Below, piece after piece: positions 43,771 to 53,989 of a stretch of 64,000 nucleotides of DNA. The notes beneath the pieces were generated by a model. That model had not been told where the DNA came from and did not search any database. It was given only the letters and a program-made list of their open reading frames with translations. The translations under genes and the position numbers were made by a program. Location: contig JAPXFY010000294.1 in the NCBI GenBank assembly GCA_030674185.1, positions 1 through 64,000 on the forward strand. Direction: 5' to 3'. Each line of letters starts with the position of its first letter. Positions within the stretch are counted from its first letter, which is position 1. The DNA is from Monoplex corrugatus. Lineage: Eukaryota > Mollusca > Gastropoda > Littorinimorpha > Ranellidae.

Positions 43771-44265
43771 ATCTCTCTCTCTCTCTGGCTCTCTTTTCTC
43801 TAATCTCTGTCTGTCTTTCTCTCTCTCTCTTCCCTCATCTCTTTTTCTTTCTCTGCTCTCTTTTCTCTCTGTCTTCTCTCTCTATCTTCTCTCTCTTTTA
43901 TCTCTCTCTGTCTCTCTCTTTCTCTCTGTCTCTTCTTCTCTCTCTCTCTGGATCTCTCTCTCTCTCTCTCTCTGCTCTCTTTTCTAATTCTGTCTGTCTT
44001 TCTCTCTCTCTCTTCCCTCATCTCTTTTTCTTTCTCTGCTCTCTTTTCTCTCTGTCATCTCTATCTTCTCTCTCTTTTATCTCTCTCTGTCTCTCTGTCT
44101 GTCTGTCTCTCTTCTCTCTCTCTCTTCTCTGATCTCTCTCTCTCTCTGCTCTCTTTTCTAATTCTGTCTGTCTTTCTCTCTCTCTCTTCCCTCATCTCTT
44201 TTTCTTTCTCTGCTCTCTTTTCTCTCTGTTATCTCTATCTTCTCTCTCTTTTATCTCTCTCTGTC

Positions 44266-44298
<33 letters not shown>

Positions 44299-44354
44299 GG
44301 ATCTCTCTCTCTTCTGCTCTCTTTTCTAATTCTGTCTTCTCTCTCTATCTGTGG

Positions 44355-44423
<69 letters not shown>

Positions 44424-44435
44424 GTCTGCCTGTCT
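43625..44435. repeat. (CT)n satellite with higher-order period near 180 bp
   Basis: Pyrimidine-only tract. The landmark TCCCTCAT recurs at 43651, 43831, 44014 and 44188 (180, 183, 174 bp). It ends in a pure (CT)n run. Confidence 0.95.
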
Positions 44436-44444
44436 GATAACACG

Positions 44445-44691
44445 GAAGAGTACAGTGTTCCACTGAGGTTAGGCGAATTAAAAGATGCTCTTCTGACTTG
44501 CTCTGACTGTTCTCTTGGCCTAGATGAAATTCATTACAAACTTCTGAAGTATCTCCTAGAAAAGGGTTTAGAAATCCTCCTGCAAGTGTACAATTACATA
44601 TGGACGACAGGATTCTTTCCTCCCTGGTGGCAGAAACCCCTGATCATCCCTGAACCTAAACCTGGAAAAGATCAATCGACCACGGGGTTTT
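44445..44691 (+). pseudogene. Jockey-like LINE RT fragment, part 1
   Basis: An open 82-codon stretch reading VPLRLGELKDALLTCSDCSL, then GLDEIHYKLLKYLLEKGLEI, then FFPPWWQKPLIIPEPKPGKD. This is the RT fingers of a Jockey-clade element (D.I.Y..L; KPGKD). It stops at TGA near the MITE at 44733. Further parts of the same RT lie at 45600-45760 and 46270-46766. Confidence 0.8.
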
Positions 44692-44732
44692 GACTTCAGA
44701 GATTGTTTGAGAGGCCATGGCATTTTATTTAA

Positions 44733-44917
44733 CCCTTTGACTCCCGCACCCCATCCGCCAACAGCAAAAACTGTACTCATTGACTCCCTCACCTTATCCA
44801 CTAGCTTCCTGCAGGAAGTTGGTGGATAGGATGAGGGAGTCAAAGGGTTAAGTTTCTGCTTTTTTGGTATGCTTGACAATGCAAGAGGCCGGTGGACAGG
44901 CTGCGGGAGTCAAAGGG
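44733..44917. mobile_element. piggyBac-type MITE (TTAA-flanked)
   Basis: Ends CCCTTTGACTCCC and GGGAGTCAAAGGG, both abutted by TTAA (44729-44732 and 44918-44921). A second, nested inverted repeat at about 44785-44847 forms a near-perfect hairpin (ACTCCCTCA.CTTATCCAC / GTGGATAGGATGAGGGAGT). No coding capacity. Confidence 0.75.
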
Positions 44918-44989
44918 TTAAACATTCATTTCTGATTTAGTACGCTTCCAAGACACGAAACATTTCACATACCGGTAAAATAGAAAATT

Positions 44990-45570
44990 ATAATAGGACC
45001 ATGTTATCAACCTAATAGTTGATTAAACCAAATAGTTGACCATGTTAGACTCAACCTAATAGTCATATAACCAACAGTTTGATGATGTATAAATAAGTTG
45101 ACTCAACCTAATAGTCATATCAACCAAACAGTTTGATAATTAAATAAGACCATGTTGACGTCAACCAATAGTCATATCAACCAAACAGTTTGATAATATA
45201 AATAGGACCATGTTGACGTCAACCTAATAGTCATATCAACCAAACGTTTGATAATATAAATAGGACCATGTTGACGTCAACCTAAATAGTCATATACAAC
45301 CAAACAGTTTGATAATATAAATAGGACCATGTTGACGTCAACCAAAATAGTCATATCAACCAAACGGTTTGATAATATAAATAGGACCATGTTGACGTCA
45401 ACCAAAATAGTCATATCAACCAAACGGTTTGATAATATAATAGGACCATGTTGATGTCAACCTAATAGTCATATCAACCAAACAGTTTGATGATGTAAAT
45501 AAGACCATGTTTTTATCAACCTAACGGTTTGATAATATAAATAGGACCATATTCATATCAACCAAATTAT
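44990..45570. repeat. 60-bp minisatellite, about 9-10 copies
   Basis: Unit starts TAGGACCATGTTGACGTCAA; the 60-bp step is exact at 45261, 45322 and 45382. Most units contain the palindrome TTGACGTCAA. Inserted within Jockey RT sequence. Confidence 0.9.
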
Positions 45571-45599
45571 TCATGTGATGGGAGAGAAACGTCAACTGC

Positions 45600-45760
45600 A
45601 GACTGATGTGGAAAATGGCGGTATCTTGGTTAAAAAAGCAATGCAGCTTTCACAAGCACCATTCCATAGTGGACCATTTAACCGCCTTGAAACAACCATC
45701 TGTAATGCTTTTATGAACAGACAGCATGTAGTGGCTATCTTCTTTGATCTGGAGAAAGTA
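45600..45760 (+). pseudogene. Jockey-like LINE RT fragment, part 2 (motif A)
   Basis: Reads RLETTICNAFMNRQHVVAIF then FDLEKV. The Jockey palm motif A (FFDLEKAYDTTW) is cut by an RTE-like insertion at 45775. Confidence 0.75.
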
Positions 45761-46269
45761 TAATGATTATGATATCATCATCATCATCATCATCAGGTGC
45801 CCTGCCGCATGGCGTTGGCGACCATGGACTTCCAACCATCTCTATCTCTCGTTGCACCCAGCATCTCCCCCACCCTCTTCATCCCCAGCCACTCTGCAAG
45901 TCCGTCCAGCATTCTCTCCCTGGATCTACCCGGTGCTCTCTTTCCCTCCAGCTTTCCCGTTGTGACCAGGTGCTCCAAATCCCCCTTCCTCATAAAATGG
46001 CCTATAAATGTTGCTTGTCTTTTCCTAATCTTCCTTATCAGTGATCGACTTGTGTCTGCCTCCATCAAGACTGTCTCGTTTGTTTTCTTTGCTGTCCATG
46101 GTACTCTCAACATTCTTCTGAGAAACCACATCTCGGCTGCCTCGATCCTGCTCTGGCTTTGCTTGCTGACTGTCCACGTCTCGCATCCGTACAACAGTAT
46201 TGGTTCTATATAACACTCAAGGACTCTCTTTCTGATGTTAATTGATAGGCATTTGTAATGATTATGATA
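45761..46269 (-). mobile_element. RTE-like LINE, 5'-truncated insertion with 14-bp target duplication
   Basis: TAATGATTATGATA occurs at 45761-45774 and 46256-46269, flanking a fragment with a (GAT)n tail at the left. On minus it encodes LSINIRKRVLECYIEPILLY, GCETWTVSKQSQSRIEAAEM, KRQATFIGHFMRKGDLEHLV and LGATRDRDGWKSMVANAMRQ, then GT and stop: the C-terminal domain of an RTE-like LINE. The stop codon (45795-45793) is the first TGA of the tail. It interrupts Jockey RT motif A. Confidence 0.8.
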
Positions 46270-46766
46270 CCACTTGGAAATCAAGAATACTTATGGATCT
46301 ACACGGACTGGGTTTTTGAGGTCACCTATCCCTGTTTATCCAATTTTTTGGCTGAGCAACAGTTTTAAGTGTGGGTTGGTAGGCCTACTACTCTGGTCGG
46401 ACATCCATGAGCAAGAGCTGGGTGTACCACAAGGGAGCATTCTCTTCCTGCGCTGTTCGGTATCAAGATCAACAATACAGTCAAGTCTGTACAGCAGGGC
46501 TCTGACTGTTTCCTGTTTGAAGACGATTTTGCTGTTTCCGCAAATGGAAGCTTCTATGCAGGCGTTCAGCGGTGGCTGCAGCTGTGCATAATAGATAGGA
46601 TCCAGTAGTGGGCAGAGCCAAACGACTTTACTTTTTCCACAACCAAAACACTGTATCCGTTTTCATAACCTCCAACAATTCTTTGCTGATCCAGAAATCC
46701 ATCTGGAAAAGTCCACTCCAGCTGTAAAAGAAGCGAAATTGGGATTGATCTTTGATCAAAAGTTGA
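46270..46766 (+). pseudogene. Jockey-like LINE RT fragment, part 3
   Basis: Resumes with YDTTWKSRIL, then QELGVPQGSIL (RT motif B), LFEDDFAVSANGSFYAG (motif C, FEDD in place of F/Y-V/A-DD) and a Lys-Thr box (FSTTKT), in shifting frames. Clearly decayed. Confidence 0.7.
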
Positions 46767-46772
46767 ATTCTC

Positions 46773-46831
46773 TCTCTGTCTGTCTCTCTCTCTGTCTTCT
46801 CTCTCTCTCTCTCTGTCTGTCTCTCTGTCTC

Positions 46832-46872
<41 letters not shown>

Positions 46873-46895
46873 TCCCCTCTTGTCTCTCTGCGCGC
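46773..46895. repeat. (CT)n/(CTGT)n microsatellite
   Basis: Pyrimidine-rich simple repeat at the end of the Jockey fragment. Confidence 0.95.
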
Positions 46896-46899
46896 ATAC

Positions 46900-47480
46900 A
46901 CACGTATCGTTAGAAAATATCCACATGGACTCGGAACAGGAAAGAATGCCGTCGTGTTCCGATTTAAAGGGAGATAATCGAGACAGAAGTAATGACAGTT
47001 TTATTTACAGTTTTGCCTCCCTGTAGGCCTACTTGTATTGCTCGCTTCCTGCCAACACCATCTTCAATTGCTTTGCCAAAGATTAGTTCTTCCGTCATAG
47101 CTGAACTCTGGCATAAAATGCGGGTTGCTCTCACCTGGAGAAACACATCGCCATAGCATAGCGCCACTTCCCCCCCCCCCCCCCCCTTATGAGGCTTATG
47201 TGCAAAATTTGTACATCCCACAGAATAGATGAAGTATCAGGAACACAACTTCTTTGTTGGTGTGGGTTTTTTCTATGTGATTTAACCCTTTGACTCCCTC
47301 ACCCTGTCCACCAGATTCCTTCATCGCCAACCATGTTAGCAAAGCAAAAACTTAAGCCTGCACATAAACCCATGAGCTGGCCAGGTCCTGAGGCCCTACC
47401 TAGACCATGATTTACCTAGTCTATATTTTATACTGGTATTTTATCAGCCTATCACTGGTTATACGTGTGTGTTTGCAGGG
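46900..47480. other. no gene; poly-C tract and MITE-end remnant
   Basis: Poly-C at about 47170-47187. TTAACCCTTTGACTCCCTCA at 47282-47301 matches the end of the MITE at 44733, but no partner end is seen. Confidence 0.5.
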
Positions 47481-47484
47481 AGAT

Positions 47485-48390
47485 TACTCCATTTTGATCA
47501 GACTGTGTACATGTGTGTATTATTGCTTATTCTTTGCATACATGCATGAAAACATCACTCACAAACACACCAGTTAAACAAAATTGTATGCGTGTGTATT
47601 TGAAGGGAGATTGTTCCGTATTGATCAGAATGTATGTGTGTGTGTTTGAAGGGAGATTGTTCGATGTTGATCAGCATGTATGTGTGTGTGTGTTTGAAGG
47701 GAGATTGTTCTATGTTGATAAGAATGTATGTGTGTGTGTGTGTTTGAAGGGAGATTGTTCTATGTTGATAAGAATGTATGTATGTGTGTGTGTTTGAAGG
47801 GAGATTGTTCTATGTTGATCAGAATGTATGTGTGTGTGTGTGTTTGAAGGGAGATTGTTCTATGTTGATCAGAATGTATGTGTGTGTGTGTGTTTGAAGG
47901 GAGATTGCTCTATGTTGATCAGAATGTATGTGTGTGTGTGTGTTTGAAGGGAGATTGTTCTATGTTGATCAGAATGTATGTGTGTGTGTGTGTTTGAAGG
48001 GAGATTGCTCTATGTTGATCAGCATGTATGTGTGTGTGTGTGTTTGAAGGGAGATTGTTCTATTTGATAAGAATGTATGTGTGTGTGTGTGTGTTTGAAG
48101 GGAGATTGTTCTATGTTGATCAGAATGTATGTGTGTGTGTGTGTTTGAAGGGAGATTGCTCGATGTTGATCAGAATGTATGTGTGTGTGTGTGTTTGAAG
48201 GGAGATTGTTCTATGTTGATAAGAATGTATGTGTGTGTGTGTTGTTGAAGGGAGATTGTTCTATGTTGATCAGAATGTATGTGTGTGTGTTGTTTGAAGG
48301 GAGATTGCTCTATGTTGATCAGAATGTATGTGTGTGTGTGTGTTTGAAGGGAGATTGCTCTATGTTGATCAGAATGTATGTGTGCCTGTG
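47485..48390. repeat. 46-50-bp minisatellite, about 18 copies, with (TG)n
   Basis: Unit: TTTGAAGGGAGATTGTTCTA then TGTTGATCAGAATGTATG plus a variable TG run, which accounts for the length variation. Confidence 0.95.
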
Positions 48391-48528
48391 ATCATAACTC
48401 ATTCTTCGCATACATGCATAAGAAATCATTTGCTGACAAACACACCATTTACAACAAAGAGAAAGAAAGATTAATAGCTAGATTAATTTTTTCATCACTG
48501 TGAACAATACTTGAACACACATAAATTG

Positions 48529-48882
48529 TTAAGATATAAAAAGGTTACAAAATATCTGATCAGATAAAAAGGTCTCGACAGTTAGCAGTCGGAAGTTCCA
48601 AACTTTCCTTTTACTGCAATCACAAGGGTTGTTTGAACGGCCGCGGAAGTGGCCAGGCATGATGCTCCAGGCACAGCCCATGTTGCTGTTCAGCAAGGTC
48701 TGACATGCCCCAAAAGGGATTCCAAGCTTGCCGTCTTTCTGAGCAGCCAGCAGGTCTTTTCCTATGGTCATCAGGCCTGGTTCCCTGAAGTCAACGGCCA
48801 AGCCATAAACCGAGTTAACAAGTAGCACCATGAAGGTGCGAATGGGACTCAGAGCACCAATGTCTCGCCACTCTCCAGACAA
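48529..48882 (-). CDS. hypothetical 117-aa ORF
   Basis: No family recognised. It reads IRTFMVLLVNSVYGLAVDFR, then GIPFGACQTLLNSNMGCAWS, then MPGHFRGRSNNPCDCSKRK. It is less repetitive than the surroundings, so it could be an exon or an unidentified retroelement fragment. No splice signals were established. Confidence 0.25.
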   Translation of the reverse strand: MSGEWRDIGALSPIRTFMVLLVNSVYGLAVDFREPGLMTIGKDLLAAQKDGKLGIPFGACQTLLNSNMGCAWSIMPGHFRGRSNNPCDCSKRKVWNFRLLTVETFLSDQIFCNLFIS

Positions 48883-48915
48883 TCACCTCCCATGCTCCCG
48901 ACGCCACTTCAGCTT

Positions 48916-50017
48916 AATCATCATCATCATCAGGTGCCCTGCCGCATGGCGTTGGCGACCATGGACTTCCAACCATCTCTATCTCTCGTTGCCCCCAGCA
49001 TCTCCCCCACCCTCCTCATCCCCAGCCACTCTGCAAGTCCGTCCAGCATTCTCTCCCTGGGTCTACCTGGTGCTCTCTTTCCCTCCAGCTTCCATGGAAC
49101 TCTCAACATTCTTCTGAAAAACCACATCTCGGCTGCCTCGATCCTGCTCTGGCTTTGCTTGCTGACTGTCCACACCTCACAACCGTACAACAGTATTGGT
49201 TCTATATAACATTCAAGGACTCTCTTTCTGATGTTAACTGATAGGCATTTGTTGGTAAGAATGCTTGTCATTTTCTTGAATGCTGTTTTGGCTTGGCCAA
49301 TTCTGCCAGCTATTTCCGATGTGCATCTGCCGTCTGATGAAATGACCGTTCCCAGGTATTTGAACTTATTAACCTGTGTCAAGGTTGTGCCATTTGCTGT
49401 TATTTTGCATGAGGGGATTTCACGTTTTTTACTGATCACCATGACTTCAGTCTTCCTGCTGTTTAGTTCCAACCCCTTACCTTTGCTTTCTATTTCTAGT
49501 ATATTCACAAGGTTTTGTAATCCCTTTCATTTTCTGCAATTAGCACGGTGTCATCTGCATACCGAATGTTGTTTATCATTTTCCCTCCAACCTTTAATCC
49601 AGGGTCTTCTTCTAGGTTTCTCATGTTTTCGCTGTATAGTGAAAACAGATCTGGTGACAAAACACAACCCTGTCTGACTCCTCCTTTGATGTTTTGGAAA
49701 GAGCTTATATTGTTTTCTATTCTCATTGCAGCTGTTTGTTCCCAGTGCATATTCCTGATTATTCGTAGATCTTTTCCATCAACATTGAGTCTCTCCAGTT
49801 GGTTGATCAATTCTTCATGTCTTACCCGATTGAAAGCCTTGGTATAGTCAACAAAGCATAAATACAAATCCTTATTCATCTCAATTGATCTCTCTATGAT
49901 AGCTCTTAGGATGTATATGGCATTAATAGTTCCTTTCCCTTCCACAAATCCACACTGTCCTTCTGCTATTTCTCTTTTGATTCTATTCCTTGTCCTCATC
50001 ATGATTATTCTTAACAC
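48916..50017 (-). pseudogene. RTE-like LINE, RT to C-terminus, one frameshift
   Basis: Two overlapping ORFs, 50017-49505 and 49508-48930, joined by one frame change at about 49507. RT motifs are clear: EGQCGFVEGKGTINAIYILR, LCFVDYTKAFNRVRHEELIN (motif A), GVRQGCVLSPDLFSLY (motif B), IRYADDTVLIAE (YADD), KTEVMVISK and FKYLGTVISSDG, then RKRVLECYIEPILLYGCEVW. Compared with the copy at 45.8 kb, 47 codons between RVPW and KLEGKRAPG are missing in frame. The stop codon again lies in the (TGA)n tail. The endonuclease is absent, so it is 5'-truncated. The RTE assignment is an inference from the short 3' end and domain style. Confidence 0.8.
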
Positions 50018-51200
50018 ATTAACAAACGGATTGATAATGTAAATAGGACCATATTTATATCAACCAGATTGATAATGATAGGACATATTTATATCAACAG
50101 TTTGTATGAATAGGACCATATTTATATCAACCAGTTTGATATGTAAATAGGACCATATTTATATCAACCAGTTTGTAATGTAAATAGGACCATATTTATA
50201 TCAACCAGATTGATAATGTAAATAGGACCATATTTATATCAACCAGATTGATAATGTAAATAGGACCATATTTATATCAACCAGATTGATAATGTAAATA
50301 GGACCATATTTATATCAACCAGTTTGTAATGTAAATAGGACCATATTTATATCAACCAGATTGTAATGTAAATAGGACCATATTTATATCAACCAGATTG
50401 ATAATGTAAATAGGACCATATTTATATCAACCAGTTGTAATGTAAATAGGACCATATTTATATCAACCAGTTGATAATGTAAATAGGACCATATTTATAT
50501 CAACCAGATTGATAATGTAAATAGGACCATATTTATATCAACCAGATTGATAATGTAAATAGGACCATATTTATATCAACCAGATTGATAATGTAAACAG
50601 GACCATATTTATATCAACCAGATTGATAATGTAAACAGGACCATATTTATATCAACCAGATTGATAATGTAAACAGGACCATATTTATATCAACCAGATT
50701 GATAATGTAAACAGGACCATATTTATATCAACCAGATTGATATGTCGCTTGGACCATATTTATTATCAACCAGATTGATAATGTAAACAGGACCTTTTAT
50801 ATCAACCAGATTGATAATGTTTACTAGGACCATATTTATAATCAACAGATTGATAATGTAAACTGGACCAAATTTATTCAACCATGATTGATAATGTAAA
50901 CAGACCATATTATTCACCAGATATGAAATGTAAACAACCATTTTTATCAAAGATTGATATGTGAATCAAGGACCATTTTATATCAACAGATTGATGATGT
51001 AGAAAGGAATTATTTTATAAACCCATGATTGATAATGTAAACAGGACATATTTATATCAACCAGGATTGATAATGTAACAGGACCATATTTATATCAACC
51101 AGAATTTGAATGTAAAACAGGACACTGTTTATCAACAGTTGGATAATGTAAAGAAGCAATAATTTATATCAATCAGATGATAATGTAAAACCATACCAAT
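50018..51200. repeat. 38-bp minisatellite, about 30 copies
   Basis: Unit: TAGGACCATATTTATATCAA then CCAGATTGATAATGTAAA. Regular until about 50740, then increasingly irregular. It shares TAGGACCAT…TCAACC…TTGATAAT with the 60-bp minisatellite at 45 kb. Confidence 0.95.
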
Positions 51201-51264
51201 ATAATGTATTTTATTATTTCTGTGTAGGCCCGTGTTTCTTGTTCCTGCTTGCTTGAACGCTGTC

Positions 51265-51515
51265 ACTTTCGTATTGACCTCTGACTCCTGCACCCTGTCC
51301 ACCAACTGTAAAAACGTAACCCTCTCTCTCACCCTATCACCAACTGTAAAAACTTAACCTTTGTCTCCTTACCCTATCCACCAACTACAAAAACTTAACT
51401 CTCTGACTCCCGCACCCTGTCCACCAACTGCAAAAACTTAACCCTCTGACTCCTGCACCTTATCCACCAACAGCAAAAACTTAACCCTCTGATTCCCGAA
51501 CCTATCCATCACTGC
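51265..51515. repeat. tandem array of MITE-end-like sequence, 5 copies
   Basis: Repeats of TGACTCCTGCACCCTGTCCA then CCAACTGTAAAAACTTAACC, about 45-52 bp each. The unit matches the terminal sequence of the TTAA-type MITE at 44733 (TTAACCCTTTGACTCCCGCA). Confidence 0.75.
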
Positions 51516-51980
51516 AAATACTTAATTAAGAACGCGGTGATTAACTGTGGCGATAATTAAAGAAGACAACAAATATTGTGAGAAGTTCTTGAGAAAGTGC
51601 TGTTCACAAACCATCCCAAAAAGTGCTATTTTTAGAACATTTCTGGCCTTTGTGACCTTGACTTTGGTTTCATGACATAAAGACCTATGCACTGGCGATT
51701 CCTCAGCAGCGTAGCCCTTTGACCCAGATTTGGTAAAGATCCATTTTTATATTTTCACAAGCACTAAAACACACATAGAAAGACACACACACCACCTTCT
51801 GCAGTCGATGTGAAAGTCTCCCTTTTTAAAAAAAAATATTACCTTTTTTGAAATAGAGATTAATATAGGCAAAAAGAAATAAGATGTAATCGGATGGTCT
51901 GAAGACACAGGAGAGTTTAGTCATATTGATATTCTCCCTCAAATGATTTTTTTTTTCAATGAAAGGAAGAACTTTTCTGT
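51516..51980. other. no gene recognised
   Basis: AT-rich sequence with a short CA run and A/T homopolymers. Nothing coding. Confidence 0.5.
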
Positions 51981-51989
51981 GGTTGTATC

Positions 51990-52560
51990 AACAGTAGTGA
52001 TTGCCACCCATAATAATACTGAAAAAGATGAAACCAGGAAAAGGCCCAGGACCAGACAACATTACTACAGAGATGATTGAAGCCCTGGAGGAATTTCGCA
52101 TTGAAAAAATAACAGTCCTCATAATGAAATTTATGACACTGGAAAAATCCCCAAAGAAATGTCAAAATCAATTTTCATTGCACTTCCAAAGAAAACAGGG
52201 GCTATAGAATGCGAACTCCATCGCACAATCAGTTTGATGAGTCATGTAACAAAAATCCTGTTAGAATAATCATGATGAGGACAAGGAATAGAATCAAAAG
52301 AGAAACTAGTAGAAGAACAGTGTGGATTTGTGGAAGAGAAAGGAATTATTAATGCCATATACATCCTAAGAACTATCATAGAGAGGTCAATCGAGATGAA
52401 TAAGGATTTGTATTTATGCTTTGTTGACTATACCAAGGTTTTCGATCGGGTAAGACATGAAGAATTGATCAATCAACTGGAGAAACTCAATGTTGATGGT
52501 AAAGATCTACGAGTAATCAGAAATGTGTACTGGGAACAAACAGTGAGAAAATTCAAAACT
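51990..52560 (+). pseudogene. RTE-like LINE RT fragment, third copy
   Basis: Reads MKPGKGPGPDNITTEMIEAL, then (after frame changes) KGIINAIYILRTIIERSIEM, LCFVDYTKVFDRVRHEELIN and LRVIRNVYWEQTV. It covers the RT fingers to motif A, upstream of what is kept at 49-50 kb, and is on the opposite strand. It stops after WEQTV. Confidence 0.75.
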
Positions 52561-52761
52561 GAAATTTTAGTTTCTCAGAAGACAATCCAGGTTTTGTGCT
52601 TTTCAGGGTCATTGTAAAAAAAAAAAAAAAAGAAAAATGGTAGTTTGTCATGTCGATGCAAACAGAATTGCAAAATAAAATCAAGTTTTTGAGAAAGTAC
52701 TATTCACACTCCTTCAGCAAACAGTGCTCATCTCATTTTGAAGTCCTCTTTTCTGGGCTGA

Positions 52762-53062
52762 GTGACCATGACCTTGGTGCCATGACTTCCAATCTTATAC
52801 ATTCACGACTCCTTGACAGTTCACACCTTTGACTAAGTGACCATGACCTTGGTGCCATGACTTCCAATCTTATATATTCACGACTCCTTGACAGTTCACA
52901 CCTTTGACTAAGTGACCATGACCTTGGTGCCATGACTTCCAATCTTATATATTCACGACTCCTTGACAGTTCACACCTTTGACTAAGTGACCATGACCTT
53001 TGTGCCATGACTTCCAATCTTATACATTCACGACTCCTTGACAGTTCACACCTTTGACTAAG
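52762..53062. repeat. 75-bp tandem repeat, 4 copies
   Basis: GTGACCATGACCTTGGTGCC begins at 52762, 52837 and 52912 and, with one change, at 52987. The 75-bp period equals 25 codons, which explains the repetitive minus ORF at 52733-53248; I do not treat that as a gene. Confidence 0.95.
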
Positions 53063-53126
53063 AATTGGTAAAGATCCATTCATAAACAGCTGTGAAAATC
53101 TTGATGACACAGTTTTGTCATAGATG

Positions 53127-53130
53127 CAGC

Positions 53131-53171
<41 letters not shown>

Positions 53172-53310
53172 GGCAAGCAGACAGGCAGACAGACAGACAG
53201 ACAGATAGGCAGGCGGGCAGACAGATAGACACACAGAATCACAGACACATAGGCACATGGACAGGCAGACAGACAGACAGATACAGAAAGACAGACACAC
53301 AGACAGACAT
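53127..53310. repeat. (CAGA)n microsatellite
   Basis: Tetranucleotide CAGA with CAGG variants. Confidence 0.95.
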
Positions 53311-53708
53311 ACCTGCCTTTCTGGACATAACATAATCTGCCACTGTACGGTATCGCTGTGTCACCAAGCCCCTATTCTATCAAATTTTCTCTTCCCCAGG
53401 ATGGGGGTGTCATATGCACAGAGTGATGTGTGCACATGTTTTTTGTGTCGTGTACACAACGAATTTTTGTGTGCGCATGTGTGGTGTGATTTAGAGTTCT
53501 GAAAACAGCTCCCCTAAGTTGGTGACTTGGGTAGAACGGGTTTGCTGATCACTTCGTCTAAGGCCGCTTTGAGAGGAAGCACTGTTTCTTTTTCTTCAAT
53601 CATCTATCTGTCATATCTATTTAATCACCAGAGTTCAATTCTACTACAGAGGTATGTACAGTTTGAAGCGATGTTAGTCATTCTATATTCCTTTTCATTG
53701 TACAATTG

Positions 53709-53975
53709 AAGAGAAGAAGGAGAAGAAGAAGAAGGAGAAGAAGAAGAAGGCGAAAAAGGAGAAGAAGAAGGAAAGGAAGAAGGAGAAGAAGAAGAAGGTA
53801 AAAAAAAAGGAGAAGAAGAAGGAGGAGGAGGAGAAGGAGAAGAAAGAGAAGCAGAAGAAAGAGAAGGAGAAGAAGAAGTAGAAAAAGAAGGAGAAGAAGA
53901 AGTAGGAGAAGAAGGAGAAGGTAAAAAAGAGGAGGAGGAGAAAGAGGAGACGAAGAAGGAGGAGGAAAAAAAAGT
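53709..53975. repeat. (GAA/GGA)n polypurine tract
   Basis: About 265 bases, almost entirely purine on the plus strand. Confidence 0.95.
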
Positions 53976-53989
53976 TAGTGAGAACGTGT

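Noticed and set aside
52733..53248. 171-aa minus ORF with a 25-residue repeat
   Set aside because: Produced by a 75-bp tandem repeat, which keeps any open frame open. It then runs into (CAGA)n. No domain is visible.
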